Part shown: positions 34,650-43,756 of the stretch, one piece after another
How positions within the stretch are numbered: the first letter of the stretch is position 1
Layout of the letters: the number at the start of each line of letters is the position of its first letter
DNA from: Pseudodesulfovibrio sediminis
GTDB taxonomy: Bacteria > Desulfobacterota > Desulfovibrionia > Desulfovibrionales > Desulfovibrionaceae
Assembly (NCBI RefSeq): GCF_020886695.1
Contig: NZ_AP024485.1
Location: 877,001 to 941,000 of the forward strand
DNA length: 64,000 nt
Direction of reading: 5' to 3'
The notes under the pieces: generated by a model
Databases searched by the model: none
What the model saw: only the letters and a program-made list of their open reading frames with translations
What the model was told of the DNA's origin: nothing
Made by a program: the position numbers and the translations under genes

Positions 34650-34683
34650 AAACAAACAAGGGGCTGTGCCCACGGCACAGCCC
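34650..34683 (-). terminator. Terminator of the EF-hand gene
   Basis: GGGCTGTGCC (34661-34670) pairs perfectly with GGCACAGCCC (34674-34683) around CAC. Read on the - strand the stem is followed by a T-rich tail (34649-34660), 23 bases after the stop of the EF-hand gene. Confidence 0.85.
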
Positions 34684-34705
34684 GTACCATACCCCACAGA
34701 AACAC

Positions 34706-35188
34706 TCAGGCAGTAAGATCCAACCCGCCAGTAACAGACTGGTTGATGTAGTCGGATCCGCCAATCATGGATTCCTGCATCTGACTATACCGTTCCGCTC
34801 CCTCTGACCGGGATTCGCCAGAATTCTCTCCGACCATATCCATCAGTTGCTGAAAACCTTCGGTATCCCCATTTTGTTGGATGCCCCCAAAGCTGCCAGC
34901 TTCCATTGCGGCCTTCACTATGCCTGAATTGGACTGCTTGTCCGCGTCGAGTTCATCCTGAGAAACGACACCGTCTTCGTTGGTGTCCAGGATATCAAAC
35001 ACTTCGCTGCTTTCCGAGCCTCCGCTGGCAGAGAACTCAGCCTTGCTCAAAGAACCATCCCCATCCGAATCTAGGGCATCCAGAAAACTGGATGTCGTAT
35101 CTGATTCATCGGTTTCAGTAGACGATCCCCTTTGCAGAGCCTGCAAATTCATCAAACTTGTCATGGAATCAACAGAACTGATTTCCAT
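34706..35188 (-). CDS. Small acidic EF-hand calcium-binding protein
   Basis: 160 residues, no signal peptide. Two calcium loops are plain: DSDGDGSLSKAE (residues near 40-51) and DTNEDGVVSQDE (near 68-79), with Asp/Asn at the metal positions and Glu at position 12. It resembles short EF-hand proteins seen in Desulfovibrio-type genomes; their role is not known. It lies between the flagellar operon and an adhesin-like gene, both of them acidic extracellular-type products. Ribosome site AGGAG. Monocistronic, with its own terminator. Confidence 0.85.
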   Translation of the reverse strand: MEISSVDSMTSLMNLQALQRGSSTETDESDTTSSFLDALDSDGDGSLSKAEFSASGGSESSEVFDILDTNEDGVVSQDELDADKQSNSGIVKAAMEAGSFGGIQQNGDTEGFQQLMDMVGENSGESRSEGAERYSQMQESMIGGSDYINQSVTGGLDLTA

Positions 35189-35456
35189 ACGTATCTCCTA
35201 GAGCATTCCATATTCGATTCCACGGCCCGACAACTGCCAATGCCATTGTCACCCCTCTCCCAGGGAGGCCGGTGGATGAAGTATGGAGTTCTATTGTAAA
35301 TATCGTACAACCCCAACACTTTGTTACGAAAGATTCATCAAGAAATCGTAAGTAATATTAACGCCTCGACTCCCGGCGCAGGGCCTGATCCTCTACACTG
35401 AACACAAAAAAAGTCCGACCAGAGGCCGGACCGTATCTGTTTCAAATCATATACAA
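35189..35456. other. 268-base intergenic region
   Basis: Holds the promoter and leader of the EF-hand gene and the terminator of the next gene at 35404-35431. No further gene or repeat is supported. Confidence 0.5.
35404..35431 (-). terminator. Terminator of the adhesin-prefix-like gene
   Basis: GTCCGACC (35413-35420) pairs with GGCCGGAC (35424-35431), loop AGA. On the - strand it is followed by seven or more T residues, 25 bases after the stop. Confidence 0.85.
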
Positions 35457-36143
35457 TTACAGCGAATCCGGGAAGTCGATGACGTGCTGAATGAGGTCGT
35501 TTATGGGATCGATGGAGTCAACAAAAGAGACGGGGACGGAATCAACGCCGCCGGCAACGGAAGGACTGAACAAGGAAGGGATGTACGTTTCATGGCCGGC
35601 ATCGTCTGATGCGGCGCTATCAACGGTGTACTCCGAAAAGAGCGCTTGGTAGGAGAGAATGTCGGAAGAAAGCTGACTGTGGCTCTCGGGCGTCGTAGCA
35701 TCAAGCATGGAAGAACTATCAAGACCGCTCGCAGCAGGATGGTCATGCGAAGTAGGCAGAATACCATGATTTGCCTCGTCATACAGTAGCCCTGCTTCAA
35801 CTTCGGCGTCAGGATCAACGGGATCTCCACCCGCGGTTTCAATACTCTGCTCGGTATCGCTGAAGGCAAAGAGATAAATATCTCCGGGAACATTCTCTCC
35901 GCCAAACAATTCAAACGGAGGAAGCGTTCCCTCTTGCCCCATGGTCAGATAATCCTTGATAACGATAGCACCGCCATTCTCACCGGTAAGAATCAGATCA
36001 TTACCATCACAGGAAAACATGACTTCAGAAACATAAAAGTTGAGTTTGACCGGAATATCCGAGGACACGTGGTACTCTGTGATTTCATTGGCCTCGGGAA
36101 GGGACACCTGTATCACACTCTGGGAAGGAGTCGTATCAGCCAC
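35457..36143 (-). CDS. Acidic protein resembling the N-terminal prefix of large type I-secreted adhesins
   Basis: 228 residues, no signal peptide. Residues about 1-95 (VIQVSLPEANEITEYHV, LNFYVSEVMFSCDGNDLIL, GGAIVIKDYLTMGQEGTLPP) look like the prefix/retention module that begins LapA/BapA-type giant adhesins in many proteobacteria. The rest is low-complexity, acidic and Ser-rich, with no VCBS/RTX repeats, so this is not a full adhesin. GTG start at 36143 is favoured: GGAGG lies five bases before it, and codons upstream show no ribosome site. It could be a free-standing prefix protein or a decayed adhesin. Family resemblance is by eye. Confidence 0.6.
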   Translation of the reverse strand: MADTTPSQSVIQVSLPEANEITEYHVSSDIPVKLNFYVSEVMFSCDGNDLILTGENGGAIVIKDYLTMGQEGTLPPFELFGGENVPGDIYLFAFSDTEQSIETAGGDPVDPDAEVEAGLLYDEANHGILPTSHDHPAASGLDSSSMLDATTPESHSQLSSDILSYQALFSEYTVDSAASDDAGHETYIPSLFSPSVAGGVDSVPVSFVDSIDPINDLIQHVIDFPDSL

Positions 36144-36619
36144 AAGAGCCTCCTGATAATTTAGAAAAAGTCTAGACTTTTCACAAAGATACAATTGAAA
36201 ATCAATCTTTGAAAAATAATTACCACAGCGACCCTATACTGTCAAAAAAAATACAATATTCCCTAGGGTTAAACTGTGGAAAAAGTATATCCACAACCTA
36301 ATAAAAGTTCAAAACACCAAAGTTGTTTTCCAAATCAACCCCAGGTTTCATACCCTTCTCCCGCTACTCACGGCCACCGGCAACAGAATGTCGAAAATCC
36401 GTCAGCTCGTATTAGATATGCAAAAAACATCCCAGCAACCAACGGCTTCATTTGCGCTCCCGCAACCAATCACACCTAACATATTGAAAAAACATACCAT
36501 AAAGCACAAAAGACACTCCACAACTCCCGCTACAAGATTCCGCAGTCAAAGAAATAATAGGCAATAAACTCCACACCTTGACCGTATTAAAACAACAAAA
36601 AGGGCCGAGACAATAGACA
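36144..36619. other. 476-base intergenic region without a gene
   Basis: AT-rich in its first part. It includes the palindrome at 36166-36181 and must hold the promoter of the adhesin-prefix-like gene. A + strand 67-codon frame at 36276 has no ribosome site and a Pro/His/Gln-biased translation, and is not accepted. Nothing else is recognised. Confidence 0.55.
36166..36181. repeat. Perfect 16-base palindrome
   Basis: AAAAGTCTAGACTTTT is self-complementary without a loop. It lies 22 bases ahead of the GTG start of the adhesin-prefix-like gene, on the leader side, so it could be an operator. Confidence 0.6.
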
Positions 36620-37864
36620 TTAATGCCTCTCCGTTACCGGGTTGACACTCTTGTGACCTGCTCGGATACACGTAAACACCGTCACCCCTGCCACCATGAG
36701 CAAAGGCCACAAAGAAGAGAACACCAGCAAGAGCACAAACCCTGAACATAGGAATGCGCAGGAGATTCTGAAAAAAATGGATGGGAACAAATACATGGCT
36801 GCCAGTATTGCGACCAGGGAATTAGCCAGAAAAAAGACGTTGGCAAAGGCAAGAAGCTGCTCCAACGTAATATACTGAAAATACAACAACACCATATTGA
36901 TCAGATGCACGGAAAACAACGTGCCCAAGGCCGCGACAGGTGCGCCGGAAGCTGTCTTGTAAGCCAGGACGCCTGGCAGTTTACCGACACCCGCCAGCGT
37001 TGCTATCAATCGGGATATTCCCCCTATGATCATGATGAAAGTACACAGACACAAAACCACTGTAATCACCATTATGACCGCTTTGGACGCACTCCCCAAA
37101 AGAGGACGAACCACATCAGCCACTGAGACAGCCTCACCAGTATGTCCCCCACAATACAACGCCCAGGCTACAAGGAAATAGATGATACAGATGGCGGAAA
37201 CGCCCAAGGCTGTGGCTTGGGGAACCGATCTTTTCGGGTCGCGTACCTCCATGGAATAATTACCGATGATCTCCCAGCCGATTATGGCCCAGAAAAGGAC
37301 AAGCAGCGTCCGCCCCATAATTGACAGGTCCAACCTGGAATCCGGCCATGGCACCTCAGGGGAAAGCGCGATGGTGGTCACACTCCCGGCCAACAATACG
37401 ACACCTATGCCGATACTCGCCAGCAAACTGACGGTTCCGATCACGGTAACCCTCCGCATGAGCAGTATGGCGCACACACAGAGAAGCCCACCCGAAATGA
37501 GTGGCAAGCTCTCGAATGGCCAGTTGAAGGTACGCGCAATCGTGTCCGCAGCGGTCATGAGAACAGCGACCGGTCCACACAAAACGGCACAGATTATATA
37601 ATTGGACACCAACTGCCCCGCCCGGGGTCCGAACGCCTCACGAACAGCGATGGGAACCCCCTCACTACCGGGAAACGCCAGTGCAAGCTTGGCAAACACG
37701 CCGGCAAAGACAGCGCCCAGCGACAAGATGATTACCCACCCCATAATGGCCCACGTCCCCAGCTGCGCCTGTGCTATCGGAGGCAGCAGGACAATCCCCG
37801 ACCCCAGAACCGCCCCCACAATCAATCCGCTGAGTTGCAGTGCCCCCATGGTATTTTTGCTCAT
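36620..37864 (-). CDS. APC-superfamily amino-acid transporter (YjeH-like)
   Basis: 414 residues with about twelve membrane helices. The APC pattern is seen in helix 1 (SGLIVGAVLGSGIVLLPPIA, the broken GSG helix), helix 3 region PGSEGVPIAVREAFG, and helix 6 (FWAIIGWEIIGNYSMEVRDP). This is the arrangement of YjeH, a methionine/branched-chain exporter of E. coli. The substrate is not predictable. It is divergent from a LysR regulator 128 bases away, the usual arrangement for regulated transport. Confidence 0.87.
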   Translation of the reverse strand: MSKNTMGALQLSGLIVGAVLGSGIVLLPPIAQAQLGTWAIMGWVIILSLGAVFAGVFAKLALAFPGSEGVPIAVREAFGPRAGQLVSNYIICAVLCGPVAVLMTAADTIARTFNWPFESLPLISGGLLCVCAILLMRRVTVIGTVSLLASIGIGVVLLAGSVTTIALSPEVPWPDSRLDLSIMGRTLLVLFWAIIGWEIIGNYSMEVRDPKRSVPQATALGVSAICIIYFLVAWALYCGGHTGEAVSVADVVRPLLGSASKAVIMVITVVLCLCTFIMIIGGISRLIATLAGVGKLPGVLAYKTASGAPVAALGTLFSVHLINMVLLYFQYITLEQLLAFANVFFLANSLVAILAAMYLFPSIFFRISCAFLCSGFVLLLVFSSLWPLLMVAGVTVFTCIRAGHKSVNPVTERH

Positions 37865-37936
37865 GCTTTCTCCCTTTGTATGGTTGAAAAAAGGACGGTA
37901 ACAAGACGACGCTTATTTGAAAAACTGAATATTTTG

Positions 37937-37951
37937 ATTGTATTATTCAAT
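37937..37951. promoter_or_regulatory. Putative LysR operator
   Basis: ATTG at 37937-37940 and CAAT at 37948-37951 form an inverted repeat with a 7-base centre; the inner T-N11-A geometry fits a LysR-type site. It lies between the divergent transporter and regulator genes. Confidence 0.4.
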
Positions 37952-37992
37952 TAATTTGATAAGAATCAGTACCAGAGACTGAAGGAGCTCGT

Positions 37993-38865
37993 ATGGAAAT
38001 CCGCAACTTCCTCACATTCAAGGCGATTGTCGAACACGGCAGCTTCACCAAGGCGGCCCAGGCCTTGAACTATGCCCAGTCATCCATCACTTCTCATGTA
38101 CAGGCCATAGAAGAATATTACGGACAACCGGTGTTCGACCGTATGGGCAAACGCATCACCCTCAACGCGTTCGGCAAACTTGTCTACCAACAATCCCTGC
38201 CCCTGCTTTCAAGCTATGAAGATGTATGCAATCTCAAGCACGAATCAGGTGAGCCTTCGGGAACCCTGCGCATCGGCGCTCCGGAATCGACCATGATCTA
38301 TCGACTTTCCCCAATTCTGCGACAGTACAAGGAAAAATATCCACAGGTCGAAATCGTCATGCACAATGCCACCTGTCCGGCCATGCGCGATCAGATTCGC
38401 AAAGGTGATCTGGATATGGCAATACTGCTGGACCGCGTGGTTGAGGAATCGGATCTGATTTTCGAGCCACTCTTTGTCGAACCCATGTCGATAATCCTGC
38501 CACGGGAATACCCGAGTGAAGAAATTGTTGATTCGCCGGACCATGCCGTGCTCTATACAGAGCACGGATGCAGCTACAGGGTGCTTTTCCAGGAGGTTCT
38601 GGAGCACAAGGGAATCAGCGCCGAGAACATCATTGAGACTTCCAGTGTGGAAGTCATAAAGCAATACGTCCTCTGCAATCTCGGCATCTCGTTTCTACCG
38701 ACCATCGTCGTCAAAAAGGAAATTGAAAACGGAGAGATCCGTCATATCAAACAGGACTGCCTCCAACCGATCACAATACAGCTTGCCTACCACAAGGGGA
38801 AATGGCTCTCCCCGGCCATGGAGGCTTTCATGGAATTCACCAGAACCGAAGCCGCCGGTTGGTAG
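37993..38865 (+). CDS. LysR-family transcriptional regulator
   Basis: 290 residues. N-terminal winged helix-turn-helix (FLTFKAIVEHGSFTKAAQAL then SSITSHVQAIEEYYGQPVFD) and a C-terminal two-domain inducer pocket (GTLRIGAPESTMIYRLSPIL). Translation start is ATG after AAGGAGCTC. It probably regulates the divergent APC transporter in response to an amino acid or related effector; LysR proteins usually bind the divergent intergenic space and repress themselves. Confidence 0.93.
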   Translation: MEIRNFLTFKAIVEHGSFTKAAQALNYAQSSITSHVQAIEEYYGQPVFDRMGKRITLNAFGKLVYQQSLPLLSSYEDVCNLKHESGEPSGTLRIGAPESTMIYRLSPILRQYKEKYPQVEIVMHNATCPAMRDQIRKGDLDMAILLDRVVEESDLIFEPLFVEPMSIILPREYPSEEIVDSPDHAVLYTEHGCSYRVLFQEVLEHKGISAENIIETSSVEVIKQYVLCNLGISFLPTIVVKKEIENGEIRHIKQDCLQPITIQLAYHKGKWLSPAMEAFMEFTRTEAAGW

Positions 38866-38902
38866 CGGCCTGCTCTGAGACTTCAAGGAATAGTATACTA
38901 TC

Positions 38903-39979
38903 ATGACGCATTTTTCAGACACGACCATTGGCGCGATCGAATTTGCCATCACTTGGGAATTGGATGACAGACACCATGAAGAGTGGTTTCTGGGCCGCAA
39001 GTTCAACCCGGTCAACGATGTATTCCCACGGGGCATGCGCGCAGCACTCGAAGGGAAAAAAGCGGGCGAATCCGTAACCATGACATACGAGCCCCGCATG
39101 TGCATCCCTCGATTCAAAGACAAGCTGGTGCAGACGATCCCTCTGGATCGACTTCGTCCCAAAACCCTGAGCGGACGCCCGATCATTCCTCAGGAAGGTC
39201 GCTTCTACCCGCAGGGACACATCAACGGACTATTGGACATCTACCCCGATACCCTGACCCCTTTTCGACTTCTTGAACTGGATGAAGACAGCGAAACATT
39301 CATTGCCGACCGCAACCACCCGCTGGCCAACATCCCGGTCACGATCACTGCCACCATCCAGTATGTGGAGGAGCGGGATACCGGCACCTATGGATCCCTC
39401 ACCCACTGGCGCGAGACGACCTGCGACTGGGGACCGGGAATGCAGGCCATGCATGACGAGGAGCCAACGGAATTTTTCCATTCCGCCTTTTTCGACCAGT
39501 TGAATACGATCGATGCCCCATTCTCTCCGCCCCCCATGGACCAGACCGCCAGAGAAAATCTGGAAAAAATCCATGCCAGATTCCTCAAACCGGAAATGCG
39601 CATTCTCGACCTGTCCATGGACTCCGAACGACCGCAGGGCAAATACGATGCAGCCGTATGCACGTGCTCTCTTGAATACATGACTCGCCCGGTAGACATC
39701 CTGCGCTATGTGGTGCATTTCCTGAAGCCAGGCGCCCCTGTGCTCATAGGCTTCACCAACCACTATGACCCTGAACACGTCATTCAGGGCTGGATTGATC
39801 TGCATGAGTTCGAGCGCATGGGGCTGGCTCTGGAATACCTCCGGGTAGCCAAGCTTGATGAGCGGGCCGGGAGTGTCAGTATGCGCAATGACTGGCGTAA
39901 AAAGGACGACCCGAAATTCATGGACACCAAAGGCGTCAGCGACCCCGTCTATGTGGTGTACGGCCACAAGCCTGAATAA
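38903..39979 (+). CDS. FKBP/SlyD-like peptidyl-prolyl isomerase domain fused to a methyltransferase-like domain
   Basis: 358 residues. Residues about 1-165 read as a SlyD/FKBP-type domain (FPRGMRAALEGKKAGESVTM; FYPQGHINGLLDIY; DRNHPLANIPVTITATIQ, the SlyD DxNHPLAG-like segment). Residues about 220-358 resemble a SAM-methyltransferase family whose members have an atypical motif I (here MRILDLSMDSERP, without the usual GxGxG) followed by YDAAVCTCSLEYMTRP and VLIGFTNHYDPEHVIQGWID. So the fusion carries an isomerase-type fold and a possibly altered methyltransferase fold. No partner operon; ends at a terminator. Function unknown. Confidence 0.7.
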   Translation: MTHFSDTTIGAIEFAITWELDDRHHEEWFLGRKFNPVNDVFPRGMRAALEGKKAGESVTMTYEPRMCIPRFKDKLVQTIPLDRLRPKTLSGRPIIPQEGRFYPQGHINGLLDIYPDTLTPFRLLELDEDSETFIADRNHPLANIPVTITATIQYVEERDTGTYGSLTHWRETTCDWGPGMQAMHDEEPTEFFHSAFFDQLNTIDAPFSPPPMDQTARENLEKIHARFLKPEMRILDLSMDSERPQGKYDAAVCTCSLEYMTRPVDILRYVVHFLKPGAPVLIGFTNHYDPEHVIQGWIDLHEFERMGLALEYLRVAKLDERAGSVSMRNDWRKKDDPKFMDTKGVSDPVYVVYGHKPE

Positions 39980-39982
39980 AGA

Positions 39983-40014
39983 AAGCCCCGGAGGATATAC
40001 CCTCCGGGGCTTTT
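39983..40014. terminator. Bidirectional terminator between the FKBP-fusion and thiC genes
   Basis: AAGCCCCGGAGG (39983-39994) pairs perfectly with CCTCCGGGGCTT (40001-40012), 12 pairs with a 6-base loop. T runs lie on both sides, and it serves the converging genes on each strand. Confidence 0.85.
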
Positions 40015-40035
40015 CATCAATTACGGGAGTGAGGC

Positions 40036-41343
40036 CTAATCATCCAGTTGGATGTCTTTGCCCTCCAACACACGGTTCATATTGCGCACAGCGCACATCT
40101 TGCCGCACATGGAGCAGGAGTCCTCATGCTCGGGCTTTGAAGACTCTCGGTATTCTGTGGGCTTGACCGGGTCCATGGCCAGATCGAACATGGCATTCCA
40201 GTCCAGGGCAGCACGAGCCTTGCTCATGTTGTCATCCCAGTCCGTGGCACCGGGATATCCCTTGGCGATATCGGCAGCGTGAGCGGCAATACGTGTGGCA
40301 ACGATCCCTTCCTTCATGTCTTCCAAAGTAGGCAGACGCAGGTGCTCGGCCGGGGTGACATAGCAGAGGAAGTCCGCACCGGCAGCACCGGCAATGGCGC
40401 CACCAATGGCAGCGGTGATGTGATCGTAACCGGGAGCAACATCGGTGACCAGCGGGCCGAGGACATAGAACGGCGCACCGTGGCACAGCCGTTTTTCCAT
40501 CATCATGTTGCCTGCGATCTCATTCATGGCCATATGGCCGGGGCCTTCGATCATGACCTGAACATTGCGCTCCCAGGCGCGCTTGGTCAGCTCGCCCAGC
40601 GTGATGAGTTCTTCCACCTGACAGGCGTCCGTGGCGTCGTGCAGACAACCGGGACGGCAGCCATCACCAAGGCTCAATGTGACATCGTACTCTTCGCAGA
40701 TGTCGAGCAGACGATCAAAGTGCTCGTAAAACGGGTTCTCGGCGTTATTGATCTCCATCCAGGTAAACAAAAGGGAACCGCCGCGAGACACGATATTGGT
40801 CAACCGACCGCCCTGCTTGACCTTTTCCGCAGTATGTTTGTTCAATCCGCAGTGAATGGTCAGGAAATCCACACCGTCTTCAACGTGTTTTTGCACCACG
40901 TCGAAAAACTCGTCCACAGTGATATCCTGAAGGTTCTTGTCATAGAAACCAACGGCATCGTAGATGGGAACCGTACCGATCATGGCCGGGGACATTGCAA
41001 CCAGAGCCTTACGGAATTCCTGGGTCTTGCCGTAGCAGGAGAGGTCCATGATGGCCTCGGCCTTCATGTCGAGGGCAGCCTGCACCTTGACCAGTTCCGG
41101 CTCAATCTCAGCACAATCCTTGGAAATGCCCAGGTTGACATTAATCTTGATGCGCATGCCTTCACCAACGGCTTCAGCGTCGAGGTTGGGATGATTCTTA
41201 TTGGCCGGGATGATAACGGTTCCCTTGGCCATGCGCTCCATGAGGTCCTCGATACGGATGTTCTCCTTGCGGGCAACAGTTTCCATCTGCGGGGTGACAA
41301 TGCCTTTGCGAGCTGCGTCCATCTGAGTTGTATATGATGCCAT
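40036..41343 (-). CDS. thiC: Phosphomethylpyrimidine synthase ThiC (short form)
   Basis: Radical SAM enzyme that converts aminoimidazole ribotide to HMP phosphate in thiamine synthesis. 435 residues, the short form lacking the N-terminal extension of E. coli ThiC. Family landmarks include [40 protein letters not shown] and [16 protein letters not shown]. The C-terminal cluster cysteines read CSMCGKMC (C-x2-C-x3-C) rather than the C-x2-C-x4-C of E. coli. Last gene of the riboswitch-controlled thi operon, three bases after thiE. The related 5-hydroxybenzimidazole synthase BzaF is the main alternative, disfavoured by the context. Confidence 0.92.
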   Translation of the reverse strand: MASYTTQMDAARKGIVTPQMETVARKENIRIEDLMERMAKGTVIIPANKNHPNLDAEAVGEGMRIKINVNLGISKDCAEIEPELVKVQAALDMKAEAIMDLSCYGKTQEFRKALVAMSPAMIGTVPIYDAVGFYDKNLQDITVDEFFDVVQKHVEDGVDFLTIHCGLNKHTAEKVKQGGRLTNIVSRGGSLLFTWMEINNAENPFYEHFDRLLDICEEYDVTLSLGDGCRPGCLHDATDACQVEELITLGELTKRAWERNVQVMIEGPGHMAMNEIAGNMMMEKRLCHGAPFYVLGPLVTDVAPGYDHITAAIGGAIAGAAGADFLCYVTPAEHLRLPTLEDMKEGIVATRIAAHAADIAKGYPGATDWDDNMSKARAALDWNAMFDLAMDPVKPTEYRESSKPEHEDSCSMCGKMCAVRNMNRVLEGKDIQLDD

Positions 41344-41345
41344 GA

Positions 41346-42002
41346 TTACTCCTTCACTGCTTCGATTTGCTGACGAAGCGCGGTTATTTTTTTCTTGATA
41401 TTTTTCTGACCGACGATTTCAGTGACCAGGGCCACGCAGGACGCGCCCCGTTTGATGACCTCGCCGATATTGTGTTCCTTGATGCCGCCGATGGCGACAA
41501 AGGGGATGTCTATGTACTTGACGACATACTCCAGATACTCAAAGCCGACAGGGTCGCAGACGTCGTCCTTTGTCTGTGTGGCAAAGATGGGACCGACTCC
41601 GATGTAGTCCGCACCGCGCTTGACCGCGTCATGCGCCTCCACAGGACTGTGCGTGGACAGCCCGATGGCCATCTTGTCGCCTACGAGCCTCCGCACGGCT
41701 TCAATGGGAATGTCCTTTTGCCCGACATGCACACCATCGGCCTCCACTATCATGGCCAGATCGATGTCGTCATTGACGATGAATGCGGCTCCTGCCTCGC
41801 GGGTCATCTCTCGAATCTTCAGGCATTCCTCATATTTCATGCCCATTTTCTTTTCTTTTTCCCTGTACTGGACAATCTTGACGCCCGCTTCGAGCATGTC
41901 CCGCACCACAGCGATATTCGGTCTGTCCAGTGAGAATTTCTCTCCGGTCAGACAGTAAATATCCGTATCCAGGATATTCCGGCGGGTGATTTCGCGTGTC
42001 AT
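41346..42002 (-). CDS. thiE: Thiamine-phosphate synthase ThiE
   Basis: 218 residues, TIM-barrel enzyme joining HMP-PP and thiazole phosphate to thiamine phosphate. Recognised by [30 protein letters not shown] (phosphate/substrate loop), [17 protein letters not shown] and [16 protein letters not shown]. The ATG at 42002 overlaps the thiF stop (TGATG); an upstream TTG at 42005 is ignored. Confidence 0.93.
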   Translation of the reverse strand: MTREITRRNILDTDIYCLTGEKFSLDRPNIAVVRDMLEAGVKIVQYREKEKKMGMKYEECLKIREMTREAGAAFIVNDDIDLAMIVEADGVHVGQKDIPIEAVRRLVGDKMAIGLSTHSPVEAHDAVKRGADYIGVGPIFATQTKDDVCDPVGFEYLEYVVKYIDIPFVAIGGIKEHNIGEVIKRGASCVALVTEIVGQKNIKKKITALRQQIEAVKE

Positions 42003-42631
42003 CAACGCCCTCCTTCCTTGTCAAACAATTGAAGAAAATATCCGAGCACCACATCTGCCTGCTTGGCAGCGGCAATGCCTACCTTCGGCGACATGGGTGG
42101 TGTATCGCCCGCACATGCTGTTTTTCCGTCACCGACGAGATAAAACGTATCCCGCACCTTCCGTGTAACAAGAGCGTCGGCTTCACCCACGCCGCCCATG
42201 CCGGAAGCAGCCACCACGAGCTTGCCCGTGGGTACCAGTTTCTCAACCAGCGCCTTCTTGGCCTCTGGAGCATCAAACGCCTCCACCACCACGGAACAGT
42301 GATCAAACAATGACGAGATATTGTCGGCAGTGACTTCCACATCATGCACGTCGCACTCGCAATCCGGATTCACGGCCATCATATTCGCTGCCAGTGCCTC
42401 CACTTTGCGCTGTCCGACCTGTTCGAGGGTGAATGCCTGCCGATTGAGATTGGACAACTCAACCCGGTCGAAATCGACCAGGACAAACCGCCTGAACCCC
42501 GACCGGACCAGATGCATGGCACAATTGGAACCAAGTCCTCCTGCACCGGCAATCCCAACAGTGATTCCCTGCAGGTATTCCAGACAGTCTTCGCCCAAGT
42601 AGACGGCTATGCCCTGTTCGGTCCGGTTCAT
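42002..42631 (-). CDS. thiF: Sulfur-carrier adenylyltransferase ThiF (short form)
   Basis: 209 residues, E1-like enzyme that adenylates the C-terminus of ThiS. Nucleotide motif GIAGAGGLGSNCAMHLVRSG, then VDFDRVELSNLNRQAF (the ATP-contact signature). It lacks the C-terminal Zn-binding cysteines of E. coli ThiF, as in the short family-2 ThiF of anaerobes. ATGA overlap with thiH. Confidence 0.9.
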   Translation of the reverse strand: MNRTEQGIAVYLGEDCLEYLQGITVGIAGAGGLGSNCAMHLVRSGFRRFVLVDFDRVELSNLNRQAFTLEQVGQRKVEALAANMMAVNPDCECDVHDVEVTADNISSLFDHCSVVVEAFDAPEAKKALVEKLVPTGKLVVAASGMGGVGEADALVTRKVRDTFYLVGDGKTACAGDTPPMSPKVGIAAAKQADVVLGYFLQLFDKEGGR

Positions 42632-43755
42632 ACGCCCGTCGTTTCCATGTCAAAGATGGGTTCCCAATCCTTGAAAACAGGCTGGTAGCCACATTTGCGC
42701 AGGGCCGTGCTCATTTCTTCCACACTGCGATCATCACAGATTTCGAACTGCCCCACCTGATCATTGTGCTGCGTATGACCGCCAACGGCAGTCGTCACCC
42801 CGGCAGACATCTTGGTCACGCCAAGGGGCAGGATGTTCTCGCGGAACTCAGCAGATTCACGGGTAGAGACGGTAATACCCAAACGAGGCAGGAAGAGCCG
42901 TTGCGCAAGCATGATCTGAACCATGTCCCGATCCTCCACAATGGTGGAAGGCTGAAACTCTCCGGCATGCGGGCGCATACGCGGCAATGAAACCGCGATA
43001 TCCACTTCAGGATACAAGTCCGTAAGGTATTTCAAATGAAGACCTGTCAGCAGCGCATCCTTGCGCCAGTCTCCCAGTCCAAGCAGAGCGCCGATGTTGA
43101 CGACACGCATACCGGCTTTGCAGCCCCGTTCCGGGGCATCAATACGATAGCGGAAGTCTTTCTTCGGGCCTTTGGGATGGAGCTTGGCGTACAACGTCTC
43201 GTCATAGGTTTCCTGAAAAAGCGTCAGGCCATCCACACCGACATCGACCAACCGGGCATACTCATCCTCATCCATGGCAAAGACTTCGATGGAGACAGAG
43301 GGAAAGTGCTTTTGCAACACGGTCATGCATTCGACAAGATAATCAACCCCGGCCTTGGCCGGAGCTTCACCCGTGAGAATCAGCAGATGCTTGAGTCCGG
43401 TCGCACTGATGGCTTTGGCCTCGACCTCCAGTTCCTCCATGGTCAAACGGCTGCGCGGAATCTTGTTCTTTGCATTGAAGCCGCAATACACACAGTGGTT
43501 GGAGCAAAAGCTGGACAGGTACAACGGAGTAAAAAGGTGAATGGTGTGCCCGAAATTCTGGGCCGTAAGTCGACTTGCCTTCTGGGCCATTTCTTCCAGA
43601 AACGGAACGGCTGTAGGGCTTATGAGCGCCATATAGTCATTCGCATCAAGCGAAGTTTTGGCCAAGGCCCGACGAACGTCGTCCTCGGAGACGGCACTGA
43701 ATTGTTCATCCAGTGCTGCGTCCATATACTTTTTGACTAAAGGATAGAAACTCAC
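42628..43755 (-). CDS. thiH: 2-iminoacetate synthase ThiH (tyrosine lyase)
   Basis: Radical SAM enzyme that cleaves tyrosine to dehydroglycine for the thiazole ring; used by anaerobes in place of the O2-dependent ThiO. 375 residues, cluster motif CSNHCVYCGF (C-x3-C-x2-C) near residue 100. GTG at 43755 (MSFYPLVKK) has GGTGGAG at good distance; an upstream GTG at 43767 would overlap thiG. No thiO in the window. Confidence 0.93.
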   Translation of the reverse strand: MSFYPLVKKYMDAALDEQFSAVSEDDVRRALAKTSLDANDYMALISPTAVPFLEEMAQKASRLTAQNFGHTIHLFTPLYLSSFCSNHCVYCGFNAKNKIPRSRLTMEELEVEAKAISATGLKHLLILTGEAPAKAGVDYLVECMTVLQKHFPSVSIEVFAMDEDEYARLVDVGVDGLTLFQETYDETLYAKLHPKGPKKDFRYRIDAPERGCKAGMRVVNIGALLGLGDWRKDALLTGLHLKYLTDLYPEVDIAVSLPRMRPHAGEFQPSTIVEDRDMVQIMLAQRLFLPRLGITVSTRESAEFRENILPLGVTKMSAGVTTAVGGHTQHNDQVGQFEICDDRSVEEMSTALRKCGYQPVFKDWEPIFDMETTGV

Positions 43756-43756
43756 G

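Noticed and set aside
36276-36479. 67-codon + strand frame
   Set aside because: No ribosome site and Pro/His/Gln-biased low-complexity translation in AT-rich intergenic DNA.
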